Shown here one piece after another: positions 27,205 to 35,854 of a stretch of 64,000 nucleotides of DNA. The translations under genes were made by a program, and so were the position numbers. The DNA comes from Vallitalea sp. (GTDB lineage Bacteria > Bacillota > Clostridia > Lachnospirales > Vallitaleaceae). The DNA lies in the NCBI GenBank assembly GCA_025210515.1, contig JAOARM010000025.1, positions 1 through 64,000 of the forward strand, written 5' to 3'. Every line of letters starts with the position of its first letter. The first letter of the stretch is position 1. The notes beneath the pieces are model-generated. The model was not told where the DNA came from. It searched no databases and saw nothing but the letters and a program-made list of their open reading frames with translations.

Positions 27205-27927
27205 TTATTTAATATATGTAAACTCTGCCATATCTCCATTTTCATCTGCAAGAATATCAAATTTTGCTGAAAGTGTAGCAACATCTTTACTTGAGAATGA
27301 AATTGAAAATGCACCTTGTGGTCTACAGTTTGGTATTCTAAGTTGTACAAATTGGTCTGTACCCATTTCTGATCTTAACATAGTATCACCGTAGATAGCG
27401 TAAGCATCAGCATACTTGTCGTTAGATACTAAGAATGATTTTGAACCTGATTGCTCAACCATATAATATACAACAATTTTAGTATCATCAGCTGCTGTTA
27501 CAGTAAGATCCTTATCTTTTAATGCACCTGGTTTCACTTCATCTTTATGGCTTCTATTATCTGCATCTAATGTAAATACTGCAATTGAACCAGCTTTTGG
27601 TGCTTGATTTAATGTGACTTTATTACCTGATACTGTTAATACTTCTCTTTTAGCAATTTCTGAAGCTGAATTATCATCTTCTGTTGCTCCTAATAAAATT
27701 GATAACCATTTTAGTTCAAATACTTGTAACTCCATTGAGAAAGTACCATTTTTATTGGAATCAAAAGCGACTTTATTAACTCCTTTCGCTGTTGCCATTA
27801 CACGATCTGCTCCAAATTCTAATGTAGTAGAATTGGCATAATCTGTAAATAATACAGGTACTTTTGTTCCATCTGCTTTTCTTCTTAATAATTGTACATT
27901 TGTTGCGTCTTTAATTGCATAATTCAT
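27205..27927 (-). CDS. Major tail tube protein (F-type module)
   Basis: 240 residues from the ATG at 27927, which has AAGGAG upstream; the open frame extends to 27951. Beta-rich, with an N-terminal MNYAIKDATNVQLLRRKADG, an Ig-like middle and a C-terminal ASFDILADENGDMAEFTYI-type strand, in keeping with siphovirus tube proteins. It precedes the chaperone and tape measure and should polymerise into the non-contractile tube. Family assignment rests on position, size and composition; I see no sheath gene in this module. Confidence 0.7.
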   Translation of the reverse strand: MNYAIKDATNVQLLRRKADGTKVPVLFTDYANSTTLEFGADRVMATAKGVNKVAFDSNKNGTFSMELQVFELKWLSILLGATEDDNSASEIAKREVLTVSGNKVTLNQAPKAGSIAVFTLDADNRSHKDEVKPGALKDKDLTVTAADDTKIVVYYMVEQSGSKSFLVSNDKYADAYAIYGDTMLRSEMGTDQFVQLRIPNCRPQGAFSISFSSKDVATLSAKFDILADENGDMAEFTYIK

Positions 27928-27943
27928 TATTAAACAACTCCTT

Positions 27944-28663
27944 CTATTCATTATTATTTTTTATAGAAATTGTCCAATGTTGGACAGATTCCTCAACCTT
28001 GAAATTTGGTGATGTTCTATACATTAGAAACTCTCCATAGTTATATTTTGAAATAATAGTTTCAAAGCATTTCATTAGTTCAAAATACGTCATGTTTTTA
28101 ATTTGTTCTTTAGTTATAAAACTTGTACCACCATGTTTGACAACATTAATAATATCTGAGAGTAAAAACCTATTTTTTTCTTCTTGTTCTCTTCTGTGTT
28201 TGGTTATTTTGTAATATATTTCTTTTTGCTTTTCTGACATTTTATCAGTTCTCTTATAGTCGGATTTCACTCTTTGCCTATTAAACATTTTTAGGACAAT
28301 ATCTACGAACTCATCATAATTATTTTTATGTAACCTTCCTTGTTTACCTACTGTTACAAACCATACTTCTTGTAGAAAATATACTTTCTGATTTGTAAAA
28401 AATTGTATAGCTTCAATTAACGTTTTCTGGTAATCTTTGTCTGGTAAAGAGAAGATAACATCAAAGTTAGTGATACTATCTAAATCCTTTGTTTCTGCAT
28501 TAATAAGAAGTTCTTTAGATATAGATATTGCACCTATATATTTATTAAGCTTTTCTTCTCCTATTTCCACAATATCTTTTATTAGGGGCTGGTATATTAA
28601 TCCCATATCTTTTATATATATTGGCTCTTGTAGTAAAAGCTTTAGATACACATCTTCCTTCAT
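27944..28663 (-). CDS. Tail-module protein upstream of tube gene
   Basis: 239 residues. The N-terminal region contains EPIYIKDMGLIYQPLIKDIVEIG, a pattern seen in small clostridial phage tail proteins annotated as Gp15- or tail-assembly-like, and the C-terminal half is helical and basic. It overlaps the extended frame of the tube gene by a few bases and is the first gene of the F-tail operon after the hairpin at 28712-28737. Likely tail completion or chaperone; function not certain. Confidence 0.55.
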   Translation of the reverse strand: MKEDVYLKLLLQEPIYIKDMGLIYQPLIKDIVEIGEEKLNKYIGAISISKELLINAETKDLDSITNFDVIFSLPDKDYQKTLIEAIQFFTNQKVYFLQEVWFVTVGKQGRLHKNNYDEFVDIVLKMFNRQRVKSDYKRTDKMSEKQKEIYYKITKHRREQEEKNRFLLSDIINVVKHGGTSFITKEQIKNMTYFELMKCFETIISKYNYGEFLMYRTSPNFKVEESVQHWTISIKNNNE

Positions 28664-28711
28664 ATTATTAATTAACTTCCTTTCTATTAGATTTATCTAA
28701 TAAATAAAAAG

Positions 28712-28737
28712 CTTGTCTTATTTATATATTAGACAAG
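28712..28737. terminator. Bidirectional hairpin terminator after zinc-ribbon regulator
   Basis: Inverted repeat CTTGTCT (28712-28718) and AGACAAG (28731-28737) with a 12-nt loop. T-runs follow on both strands (T-run at 28742-28748 on plus, and complement of A-run 28706-28710 on minus). It separates the regulator gene from the F-tail structural genes, so these either have their own promoter or depend on readthrough. Confidence 0.7.
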
Positions 28738-28777
28738 ACTGTTTTTTTATATTAATGATTGATACATAATCAATTTA

Positions 28778-29797
28778 TTACTTTTTTCTGCATTGTTTGC
28801 AATATGCTTGTAATCCATCTGTACGAGATTTGCACTTTCCAAAATAATGTGAGAGCTTTGTTTGTTGACATTTTGGACATTTTTTATATGTTCCTTTTAT
28901 ATAATTAAGATTAATAAAGTCAATGTATTGTTTTCTATTTTCATTAATTATTTTCGTAATAATATTATTTATAGTCCTATTAACATTGGGTTGCTTCATA
29001 TGAAGCTTAATAGCAATAGTTTGTTCTGTATAATCTTTACTTCTATACATATTAAGTATTGTTAACTCTCTTTCATTAAGATTAGCTTTATTAATTAAAT
29101 CATCTAAGTCTTTAACCATTATGCCAATGTCTGTGAAGATAGAAGATTTTTTTACTTTTAATAGAGCTTTTAATACTTGTTTATCATTATAATCAACGTA
29201 GTTATAATTTGTATTATTGCTACTTTCACTTGCTTTCTTTAAATAAATAGTTCCTTTTAATATGTCTTTTGCTATTAGTTGATCTTGTCTACATAAACCA
29301 ATATGTTTAGCGTATAAATATATTTCTTTCATGTTATTCGTGGTATTTTTTATGTATTTTATCTTATCTCTTAATTGATCTATATATCTTTCATATTCAG
29401 CTAAGCAACTTAGATCTTCATTTTGTAAATCACTGTTATATATTTTTTGCTTAGCTTGAACTCTATAATTATTGTTATTGCGTAGTAAGAAATCTATCAC
29501 TTCACTTGTAGTATCTTCAGCAAATTGTTCATTTTTACTTTTCACTCCTTCTATTGGTTGTTCTTTTTTTAATTTCATATCTAATGCAACGTCTGTATAG
29601 AATCTATATTTTGTTTTCTTTACTAGTGGCTTGGAATCTGGTGAGAATAATATGTAATCTGCCATCTTCTGTAATATGAAGTCTTTAAGTGTTATTTTCT
29701 CTTGCTGTGCAATATTAATTATGTTATTTATATGTTTTATTCTTTCTTGTTGGGTTGATATTGTGTAATCTAACTGGTCTAGTATTAAGTCGTTCAT
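28778..29797 (-). CDS. Sigma-like HTH protein with C-terminal zinc ribbon
   Basis: 339 residues. Residues ~1-200 are helical with no recognised domain. Residues ~240-290 contain a sigma-70 region-4/LuxR-like HTH (LNERELTILNMYRSKDYTEQ followed by KLHMKQPNVNRTINNIITK). The last ~35 residues are a treble-clef zinc ribbon with four cysteines, CPKC...CKQC, of the type found at the ends of phage regulators and recombination endonuclease VII-like proteins. It is expressed from its own late promoter copy (29875-29909) and is followed by a terminator hairpin. It probably controls the F-type tail operon, as an alternative sigma or antitermination factor. Confidence 0.7.
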   Translation of the reverse strand: MNDLILDQLDYTISTQQERIKHINNIINIAQQEKITLKDFILQKMADYILFSPDSKPLVKKTKYRFYTDVALDMKLKKEQPIEGVKSKNEQFAEDTTSEVIDFLLRNNNNYRVQAKQKIYNSDLQNEDLSCLAEYERYIDQLRDKIKYIKNTTNNMKEIYLYAKHIGLCRQDQLIAKDILKGTIYLKKASESSNNTNYNYVDYNDKQVLKALLKVKKSSIFTDIGIMVKDLDDLINKANLNERELTILNMYRSKDYTEQTIAIKLHMKQPNVNRTINNIITKIINENRKQYIDFINLNYIKGTYKKCPKCQQTKLSHYFGKCKSRTDGLQAYCKQCRKK

Positions 29798-29874
29798 TTA
29801 TTCACATCCTATTATTAATTATTTATATTTATCTATTAAGTATTGGTTTAACTTTAATAGTTGTTATTTTTAAT

Positions 29875-29909
29875 AGGATAGCATGAAGTGACGCGACATT
29901 AACACGTCA
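29875..29909 (-). promoter_or_regulatory. Late promoter-like element, copy 2 (F module)
   Basis: Minus strand TGACGTGTTAATGTCG (29909-29894), 9-nt spacer, ATGCTA (29884-29879). It lies 78 nt before the zinc-ribbon regulator and just after the terminator of the contractile-tail operon, so it marks the head of the next transcription unit. Confidence 0.75.
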
Positions 29910-29961
29910 TAAATGGGTTGAATTTGGTGGTTTTATTGTTTTATTAAGGAAATCTTGGTAT

Positions 29962-29988
29962 AAAAAAACACCCTTTTATTAGGGTGTC
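29962..29988 (-). terminator. Rho-independent terminator of contractile-tail operon
   Basis: On the minus strand, a stem of GACACCCT with AGGGTGTT and a short loop is followed by seven T residues (29988 to 29962). It ends the contractile-tail/fibre operon about 50 nt past the last remnant gene. Confidence 0.85.
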
Positions 29989-30040
29989 AATTATTATTTA
30001 TAAAATTGTATAGCACAGTTGGTTAGTGCATATTAGTATC

Positions 30041-30156
30041 CTATGACGCAGTAGTTTCTTTCTCAATTTCTGACTTATATGGTTCTGGTACTGCATCGAT
30101 TAATATTCTTCCTAATCTAATTAGGAATTGTATAATCTTAATTTATGCTTGTTCAT
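30041..30156 (-). pseudogene. Frameshifted copy of small fibre-cassette gene
   Basis: An ATG (30156-30154) immediately follows the upstream stop, but the frame closes after 11 codons. Shifting frame near 30130 restores a peptide resembling the intact 40-residue gene at 32393-32515: RLGRILIDAVPEPYKSEI compared with RLIKIGLIDVEEIKNEEYK. The two copies also share the 3' DNA sequence around the stop (TATGACGCA context). One indel therefore appears to have broken it. Confidence 0.65.
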
Positions 30157-30426
30157 TTAGTCCACCCCCAATAGTACTTGACTTAAATCAGCTACTAAAT
30201 TTTCCAATTCTTCAATTTTTTGTTCCTGTGGTGATAATGGTATATCTTTAAGAATTAGTGTATGCTTATCTTCATTACTAACATCAACTTTAACTACTAT
30301 TTTGCCTTTTAAATTCTCAGTAGGTATTATTAAGTATGGTATACCCACTGGAGGTTTGGGTTATTTGTCGCCTGATGTTTGGCTAAAAATTGTACCTTCT
30401 GTATCATAAATTATTAATGTTTTCAT
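30157..30426 (-). pseudogene. XkdW-like fibre accessory gene with in-frame stop
   Basis: Starting at ATG 30426 the frame reads MKTLIIYDTEGTIFSQTSGDK, then a TAA at codon 22 (30363-30361), then continues in the same frame for 67 codons (PKPPVGIPYLIIPTENLKG...) to the stop at 30157. The joined product matches the design of the intact neighbours at 31785-32060 and 32512-32748: N-terminal IIYDxxG, middle VGIPYL, C-terminal coiled coil. A downstream GTG start could give a short fragment, but the gene appears inactivated by a nonsense codon. Confidence 0.7.
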
Positions 30427-30448
30427 TGATTAATCCACCTCTCGTTTT

Positions 30449-31477
30449 TTATTCATAACAATACCAGTTAAAATCTCGTGTATCGTCGTAATAAGACGCT
30501 CCGCCATTAACAGACCCGTTAACAGTTATGGTTTTTTGCGAATCGTTATAAGTTATATTTACTTGACTAGTATGAAAAGGATGACTACCAATACAACCAC
30601 GGGTTAAAGATGCATATCCCCTAAGATAATAATCGTTGTCATCCCTTATATGTGGAACTTCAACAAAAACTTGAGACGGAGAAAAGTCTATATCAGTGTT
30701 TATTGTAAAACTGAAATTATAAGTGCCCACTATACGATATGTCACTACACCGTGTGCATATTTCATTTTTCCAGTTCCATCTGGTAAAGTACCAACTACT
30801 CCACTAATATTAACACCATCTTTTACATTACTAGCTACTAAATTGCTTAAATCTTTAGTTCCTACCTGTTCCCCATCATCATTTGAAAATGTTTTTCCCG
30901 CTAGTACATCAGATGGGGACGCATCTCCACTTGCACTAGCCTTTAAGAAAAAAATTGTACCATCATACCATACTTCGTATGCCTTGCCACTTTTTAATGA
31001 TGGTGCATCTGTTGTATTTGGCTTATATAGATCTTTAGCACCAAGATCATTAATATTAATAGTTGTTGCGTTACCGTTATTATTTTCCTTTACAATAAAC
31101 GTTAATTTCATATTTGTTGTGTATTCTGCAACGCTAGGCATATTTAATGTAATTGCTGTACCAGTACCATCTGCTATTATTACGTTGGCAATAGCAGACA
31201 AAGACGTACCAACTTCCTCTAATACATCCTCAACATTTCCGCTTGAAAAATTATTTCCTATATCATTTATCGTAATCATATCCGCTGAATGCTTAGCTGG
31301 ATGAATATAATTATTAGCATCAGCTTCCACATTATGTAACTTATCACTCATACTGCCTACTTTATTATCTACTTTATCCCAGTTATCATTTAACATTGTT
31401 TTTATATTAAATGTTTCATTACCATCTGTAGTTGGGTCTACTTTGTATAGATTGAGTTTTGATGTGTATTTTGCCAT
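30449..31477 (-). CDS. Tail fibre, cassette 3
   Basis: 342 residues. The N-terminal ~190 residues (MAKYTSKLNLYKVDPTTDGN, then DNWDKVDNKVGSMSDKL, then AIANVII) are nearly identical in layout to the fibre at 32761-33864, whereas the C-terminal ~100 residues (FSFTINTDIDFSPSQVFVEV...) are unrelated. This is typical of fibres sharing an attachment shaft and exchanging receptor-binding tips. Both belong to the contractile module. Its downstream accessory genes are broken (30157-30426 and 30041-30156). Confidence 0.85.
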   Translation of the reverse strand: MAKYTSKLNLYKVDPTTDGNETFNIKTMLNDNWDKVDNKVGSMSDKLHNVEADANNYIHPAKHSADMITINDIGNNFSSGNVEDVLEEVGTSLSAIANVIIADGTGTAITLNMPSVAEYTTNMKLTFIVKENNNGNATTININDLGAKDLYKPNTTDAPSLKSGKAYEVWYDGTIFFLKASASGDASPSDVLAGKTFSNDDGEQVGTKDLSNLVASNVKDGVNISGVVGTLPDGTGKMKYAHGVVTYRIVGTYNFSFTINTDIDFSPSQVFVEVPHIRDDNDYYLRGYASLTRGCIGSHPFHTSQVNITYNDSQKTITVNGSVNGGASYYDDTRDFNWYCYE

Positions 31478-31530
31478 TAGATTACACCTCCTGTAATTTA
31501 ATTAGTCCTTATAAAATTAATATCTAGTAT

Positions 31531-31785
31531 TTATATTTTAACTGTACTATTACTATTTATACTCCTTAATTTATTTCTAAATAATTTCTTTAAAGTTTTC
31601 ACACCTTTTTCGCTGTAACCATTATGCAATAATCCTTTACTATGTTTTATAATGTAATTATCAATAGCCCGTTTATACTCTACATCTTTTATATCATTAA
31701 TAACAAATATTTTACTGGTTTTAGGATTAATACCCTTATTCATAATTCGCTCAGCTATTATTCTTACTACCACTTCATTAATCAT
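31531..31785 (-). CDS. Small protein of fibre cassette 2
   Basis: 84 residues, basic and helical, beginning MINEVVVRIIAERIMNKGIN. Its ATG overlaps the stop of the preceding gene. It occupies the third position of the fibre-cassette order (fibre, XkdW-like, small protein), equivalent to 32393-32515. It may assist fibre assembly; no characterised family recognised. Confidence 0.65.
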   Translation of the reverse strand: MINEVVVRIIAERIMNKGINPKTSKIFVINDIKDVEYKRAIDNYIIKHSKGLLHNGYSEKGVKTLKKLFRNKLRSINSNSTVKI

Positions 31786-32060
31786 TAAAATATACCTCCT
31801 TCTACTTTTGCATTTTCACTTAGTAAAAGCTGATTTTCTAAATCTTCATACGTTGGTTTAACTTTAATTTCTTCTGTTATTAATTCTTTAGTTACAGGGT
31901 TAACACCCGTTACCTTCTTATTATCTAATTGACCATACTCTGTAATAACAAAAGGTAATCCATATGGTGATATATGAGGTAATACATCTCCTTGAGCATC
32001 ACCCGAATTAAACCAAATTTTCCCTTTCATATCGTAAATAATTAAACTACCTCTTTCCAT
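31785..32060 (-). CDS. XkdW-like fibre accessory protein, cassette 2
   Basis: 91 residues with the N-terminal pattern LIIYDMKGKIWFNSGD and GLPFVITEYG shared by the other cassette copies, and a short helical tail. It follows the decayed fibre at 32092-32390 with GAAAGGAG upstream. Probably a structural or chaperone partner of the fibre, now separated from its original fibre tip. Confidence 0.65.
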   Translation of the reverse strand: MERGSLIIYDMKGKIWFNSGDAQGDVLPHISPYGLPFVITEYGQLDNKKVTGVNPVTKELITEEIKVKPTYEDLENQLLLSENAKVEGGIF

Positions 32061-32091
32061 TTATATACTCCTTTCAAATTACTAATGCCCA

Positions 32092-32390
32092 TCAGTACCA
32101 ATGATTGTAAGAATAATCTCAACCAAAATCAAACCTACCATATGTAAGAGAACTAGTACTTACGTTACCACTATTACTTTCATCACTAGCAAAATATAAT
32201 TTCGATTGGTTATGTTCTCCTCTTTTATCTATTGAAACAAATATTATTGCTGGCTTGAACGTCACTCCTCTTATACGTTTTACTTCATCTTTATTTGAAG
32301 TTATTTAACCTTTGGTCTTTTTATAGATTTGTTTATAGCTCCCCAATAATACCATCTGTATCCTCTTTTATTATTACGTTCGCAATAGTA
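32092..32390 (-). pseudogene. Decayed 3' end of a tail-fibre gene (cassette 2)
   Basis: The minus strand holds a fibre-tip-like reading frame (GVTFKPAIIFVSIDKRGEH, then LTYGRFDFG and a stop, then YNHWY) interrupted by several stops and without its shaft. The right end still shares the ATTACGTTCGCAATAG sequence of the intact fibre genes, suggesting recombination in the shaft region. It lies between intact accessory genes, in the fibre position of the middle cassette. Confidence 0.6.
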
Positions 32391-32392
32391 TT

Positions 32393-32515
32393 CTATGACG
32401 CACTAATTCTTTTCTTAATCTCTGTCTTGTATTCTTCATTTTTTATTTCTTCTACATCAATCAGCCCTATTTTTATAAGTCTTAATAATTTTTCAACATA
32501 TAATTTATTTATCAT
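32393..32515 (-). CDS. Small protein of fibre cassette 1
   Basis: 40 residues, starting MINKLYVEKLLRLIKIG. Its ATG overlaps the TGA stop of the preceding gene, and its stop abuts the decayed fibre. It is the intact counterpart of the frameshifted copy at 30041-30156. Similar in size and position to XkdX-type proteins of PBSX-like operons. Role unknown. Confidence 0.55.
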   Translation of the reverse strand: MINKLYVEKLLRLIKIGLIDVEEIKNEEYKTEIKKRISAS

Positions 32516-32748
32516 ATCAATCCCTCCTGTTTAAGTAAAAGTAAATCAATTGTGCTCTGCATTTCTTCCAAACGTTTTTCTAAAGATGTAGGTTGTGGAT
32601 TATTTGGTGGTTGTATAGGTGTATCATCAAAACCCAAAAAATTGCCTTCTGTAATATTAGCTATTTCTACTAATGTATATCCTTGTGATGTTTTTTCCTT
32701 TTTTATTAATTCTGCTTCTTGTTCTGTATCATATTTTATTATTAACAT
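32512..32748 (-). CDS. XkdW-like fibre accessory protein, cassette 1
   Basis: 78 residues: N-terminal MLIIKYDTEQEAELIKKE, a proline-rich turn (IQPPNNPQPTS) and a C-terminal coiled coil (LEKRLEEMQSTIDLLLLK). It follows the first fibre gene by 12 nt, with AGGAGG upstream. The short proline-rich middle sets it apart from the cassette 2 and 3 versions. Confidence 0.65.
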   Translation of the reverse strand: MLIIKYDTEQEAELIKKEKTSQGYTLVEIANITEGNFLGFDDTPIQPPNNPQPTSLEKRLEEMQSTIDLLLLKQEGLI

Positions 32749-32760
32749 GAAACTCCTCCT

Positions 32761-33864
32761 TTAAGATTGTGTCCACCCATGCTCATCTGTCCATCTTAAT
32801 AAGTTATCTAAATTCGCTTGAATTTTTATAAATTCAAACATCAGTGAACCTCCACCCCCTCGATAGGCACACCCCTTCAGCTGAAATACATCGCCCGAAT
32901 TGCAGTTTATATCTTCGGTATAAGTCATGTAAAAATTTCCCGAAATTGTTCTTTGAGTTGACCCTGCTCCATTATTTTTAGAAAAATATACATATGCACT
33001 CCCATCCCACGAAACTCGAGCACGATAAGATAGTCTAATTCTCCCCGAAGTTTTAACTGTAAATTTGGGACCCCAATCAATCCATGTGTTGCCTGTGTAA
33101 AAATTTAATTGTACAGTTGGTCTATAGTACGCAAGATTAATATTTCCGGGATTTAATTCGTATGGTATAACATTTCCCAAAACCCCATTAATATTAACTC
33201 CACTTTTTATATTATCAGCTTTAAGATTGCTTAAATCCATTGTTCCCACTATCCCAGTATCATCATCATTGCTGAACGTCTTCCCTGCTAGTACATGTTC
33301 AGCAAGAGCGTTCCCCTCTGCACTAGCCTGCAAGAAAAAATTTGTACCATCATAATAAACTGTATAAGGTTTTCCAGTTTTAAGATTGGGGGCTGTAGTG
33401 GTATTTGGTTTATAAAGATTTTTAGCATCTTTATTATTAATATTAATAGTTGTTGCATTACCATTGTTATTTGCTTTTGCTATAAATGTTAACTTCATAT
33501 TAGTTCTATAATCAGTTACATTTGGTATATTTAATGTAATAGCTGTATCTGTTCCATCTGCCACTATTACGTTCGCAATAGCAGACAAAGAAGCACCAAC
33601 TTCTCCCAATACATCCTCAACATTTCCACTAGAAAAATTATTACCTACATCACTAACTGTAATCATATCGGCTGAATGATCAGCTGGATGAGTATAATTA
33701 TTAGCATCATCTTCGACATTATCTAGCTTATCACTCATACTTTTCACTTTATTGTCAACCTTATCCCAGTTATCATTCAACATTGTTTTAATTTCAAATG
33801 TCTCATCACCATCTTTAACTGGATCAATTTTATATAAATTAAGTTTTGATGTATAATTTCCCAT
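32761..33864 (-). CDS. Tail fibre, cassette 1 (XkdV-like position)
   Basis: 367 residues. The shaft (residues 1-~200) closely matches the cassette 3 fibre, including DNWDKVDNKV, NNYTHPADHSADMI and AIANVIVADGT. The C-terminal ~150 residues form a distinct Ser/Gly/Tyr-rich beta domain (FTVKTSGRIRLSYRARVSWDG) typical of a receptor-binding tip. It starts at the stop of the XkdU-like gene, the standard fibre position of PBSX-type tail operons. Confidence 0.88.
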   Translation of the reverse strand: MGNYTSKLNLYKIDPVKDGDETFEIKTMLNDNWDKVDNKVKSMSDKLDNVEDDANNYTHPADHSADMITVSDVGNNFSSGNVEDVLGEVGASLSAIANVIVADGTDTAITLNIPNVTDYRTNMKLTFIAKANNNGNATTININNKDAKNLYKPNTTTAPNLKTGKPYTVYYDGTNFFLQASAEGNALAEHVLAGKTFSNDDDTGIVGTMDLSNLKADNIKSGVNINGVLGNVIPYELNPGNINLAYYRPTVQLNFYTGNTWIDWGPKFTVKTSGRIRLSYRARVSWDGSAYVYFSKNNGAGSTQRTISGNFYMTYTEDINCNSGDVFQLKGCAYRGGGGSLMFEFIKIQANLDNLLRWTDEHGWTQS

Positions 33865-34403
33865 TAGATTACACCTCCTGCGAATAGATTTAGTTTAGTA
33901 TTTTCCATATCTTTTATGGTTCTTTTATTATGAATATCTTTTATTAGTAAGTATTTAATGTTATATTTTATTCCTAGATGAGCAGGAATAATTTGTTCTA
34001 TGGCGTCTTTAACTGATTGTATATTATCTGGTACTCCATAGAAGCTATTAAACTTAATATTTATCTTCCCATCAAATGATACATCAACATTTCCATTAGT
34101 CCATGAGTCTACTACGTCTTTTATTAGTTCTTCATCTATTTTACCTATTCCACGTATTTTCCCTCTTACTCTTGAACGACGTTCTTCGTCTGTGAAATTA
34201 GGATTGTATATTGTTATACCTGTATCTTTTTCCCATTTACTTAGAGTTGTTGTTGCAGTGTCTAGGAATAGCTGATTATATACTTCTTTTATATTATTTT
34301 TGAGATTATCAAGTTCCTTGTCTTCTACATTCAATATCTCTCTGAATTCTAGTATATCTTTATATATTTCTGGTAAGTATTCCATTAAGTTAGTTTTATC
34401 CAT
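33864..34403 (-). CDS. xkdU: Baseplate/tail protein XkdU-like (YmfQ, DUF2313)
   Basis: 179 residues beginning YLPEIYKDILEFREILNVE. The pattern DTATTTLSKWEKDTGI followed by RRSRVRGKIRG is typical of the YmfQ/XkdU family, which links the baseplate wedge to the tail fibre. It overlaps the XkdT-like gene by 8 nt. Confidence 0.9.
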   Translation of the reverse strand: MDKTNLMEYLPEIYKDILEFREILNVEDKELDNLKNNIKEVYNQLFLDTATTTLSKWEKDTGITIYNPNFTDEERRSRVRGKIRGIGKIDEELIKDVVDSWTNGNVDVSFDGKINIKFNSFYGVPDNIQSVKDAIEQIIPAHLGIKYNIKYLLIKDIHNKRTIKDMENTKLNLFAGGVI

Positions 34404-35460
34404 TTAATGTCACCGTCCCTAGTATTGGCACTTGATTTGATAATGATATATTAGTTGTATTTCCGTTAATAGTTAGATTAGTGTAATCGCTTCCTCCTGC
34501 TTGTGATATTGCATCAAGTAGAATAGAACCAATTCTTGCATAGCTTACGGAATAACTATCTCTATCTTGCCAATTATCAGATATAATATCAGTAAAGTAT
34601 TTATTAATCTCTTTTGTAAATATTGTCTTTGTATCTTGGGTATTTGCTCCTATTACTTGACCTGTTATATCTATAGTCGTTGAAGTTGCAGGTTCTACAG
34701 TGCATTTTGCACCTATTGGGGCAACGCCCTTTCCTTTTCCTTCTTTATTAGGATCAATGTATTGTTGAACTTTATCTACTAACTGTGAAGATGCAGGTTT
34801 CATCATGGAATCCACTAAGATGACTTTAACTGTATAATCTCCATCCCATCTTGGTATTACTTTTGCTGCTCCTATACCATTAATATCTCTTGCCCATTTT
34901 TGGTAGTGATATATATTTCCTGATGTTGCTGATTTTTTTACTTTTTCTTGTTGTCTATCTATTAATTCTTCATCAGTTTCTCTATTTTCTCCCGGAGTAA
35001 TCACATCGTCTAGTGTTGCAGATGTAAGTCCGTCTATTTCTTCTATTGGAATAAGTAGTCCTGTATCTCTATTACCTACTACTCCTTCTTGCTCACATTC
35101 AAGTAGCACATTATCTATACCATCATTTACATTGATTACTTTGTATGTAAGGTTATTGAGCCCGAATCTGCTTCCTACTATCGGTATAACTCCTTGGAAT
35201 TTACCTTTTCTTATTGCTTTTGTTGCATTTTTTCTATATACACCAAAGTCAGCACATTTTCTATCTAGATAGTCGCCACTTGACGATGTTACAAAAGACA
35301 TATTAAAAACAGAATTTAGGTCAATATATATTTGTGCTATTTCTGCACATGCTGGCGCTATGGCGTCATATATAATACTTCCTTGTCTCTTATCTATATT
35401 ATTAGGTACTTTTTCTAGTGCTTTTTCTAGGATATAATCATATGTCATATGCTCAAACAC
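34396..35460 (-). CDS. xkdT: Baseplate J-like protein (XkdT)
   Basis: 354 residues. Contains the GYxLDxxxADFGVYRKNATKA region and the PGENRETDEELIDRQQEKV motif characteristic of baseplate J/gp47 proteins of contractile tails. It forms the wedge of the baseplate. It overlaps both neighbours by 8 nt, indicating translational coupling. Confidence 0.93.
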   Translation of the reverse strand: MFEHMTYDYILEKALEKVPNNIDKRQGSIIYDAIAPACAEIAQIYIDLNSVFNMSFVTSSSGDYLDRKCADFGVYRKNATKAIRKGKFQGVIPIVGSRFGLNNLTYKVINVNDGIDNVLLECEQEGVVGNRDTGLLIPIEEIDGLTSATLDDVITPGENRETDEELIDRQQEKVKKSATSGNIYHYQKWARDINGIGAAKVIPRWDGDYTVKVILVDSMMKPASSQLVDKVQQYIDPNKEGKGKGVAPIGAKCTVEPATSTTIDITGQVIGANTQDTKTIFTKEINKYFTDIISDNWQDRDSYSVSYARIGSILLDAISQAGGSDYTNLTINGNTTNISLSNQVPILGTVTLNG

Positions 35461-35854
35461 TTACCATCACCTCACTTTCAAATGAACCTTCAATACTGAT
35501 TACGTGAAATCTAACTGTTACATTTTCATCTTCATGAGTAAATGCAAAATCTGTAACGTTTAGTATTCTGTCATCTGCAATAAGTGCATCTCTTATTAAT
35601 CTTTTTAAATCCATCTCTATATAATCTCTATCTTTTCCTATTAATCCACTTAGTTCTGAACCATAAGAAAAATCATATATTAGATACTTGTATCTTTGTG
35701 TTTCTAGTATCTTAAATACTGCTTGTTTTATTGCTTCTATCCCGTCAATATACTTATCAATTCTGCCTTCTAGCAAATTAAGTCCATAAGTTCTAGTTTC
35801 TGGAGTTATTTCATATATATCATCTTCAAGATGTAGACCACTTATAGGTATCAT
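35453..35854 (-). CDS. xkdS: Baseplate wedge protein XkdS-like (DUF2634, gp25-like)
   Basis: 133 residues with the TYGLNLLEGRIDKYIDGIEA and KYLIYDFSYGSELSGLIGKD segments typical of XkdS/gp25-like proteins that initiate sheath assembly. It overlaps the following XkdT gene by 8 nt and the preceding one by 4 nt. Confidence 0.9.
   Translation of the reverse strand: MIPISGLHLEDDIYEITPETRTYGLNLLEGRIDKYIDGIEAIKQAVFKILETQRYKYLIYDFSYGSELSGLIGKDRDYIEMDLKRLIRDALIADDRILNVTDFAFTHEDENVTVRFHVISIEGSFESEVMVSV

Noticed and set aside
30008..30030. tRNA-like D-arm (GCAC-AGTTGGTTA-GTGC)
   Set aside because: No anticodon or T-arm can be folded downstream and the region aligns with a protein-gene remnant at 32390; treated as coincidence.
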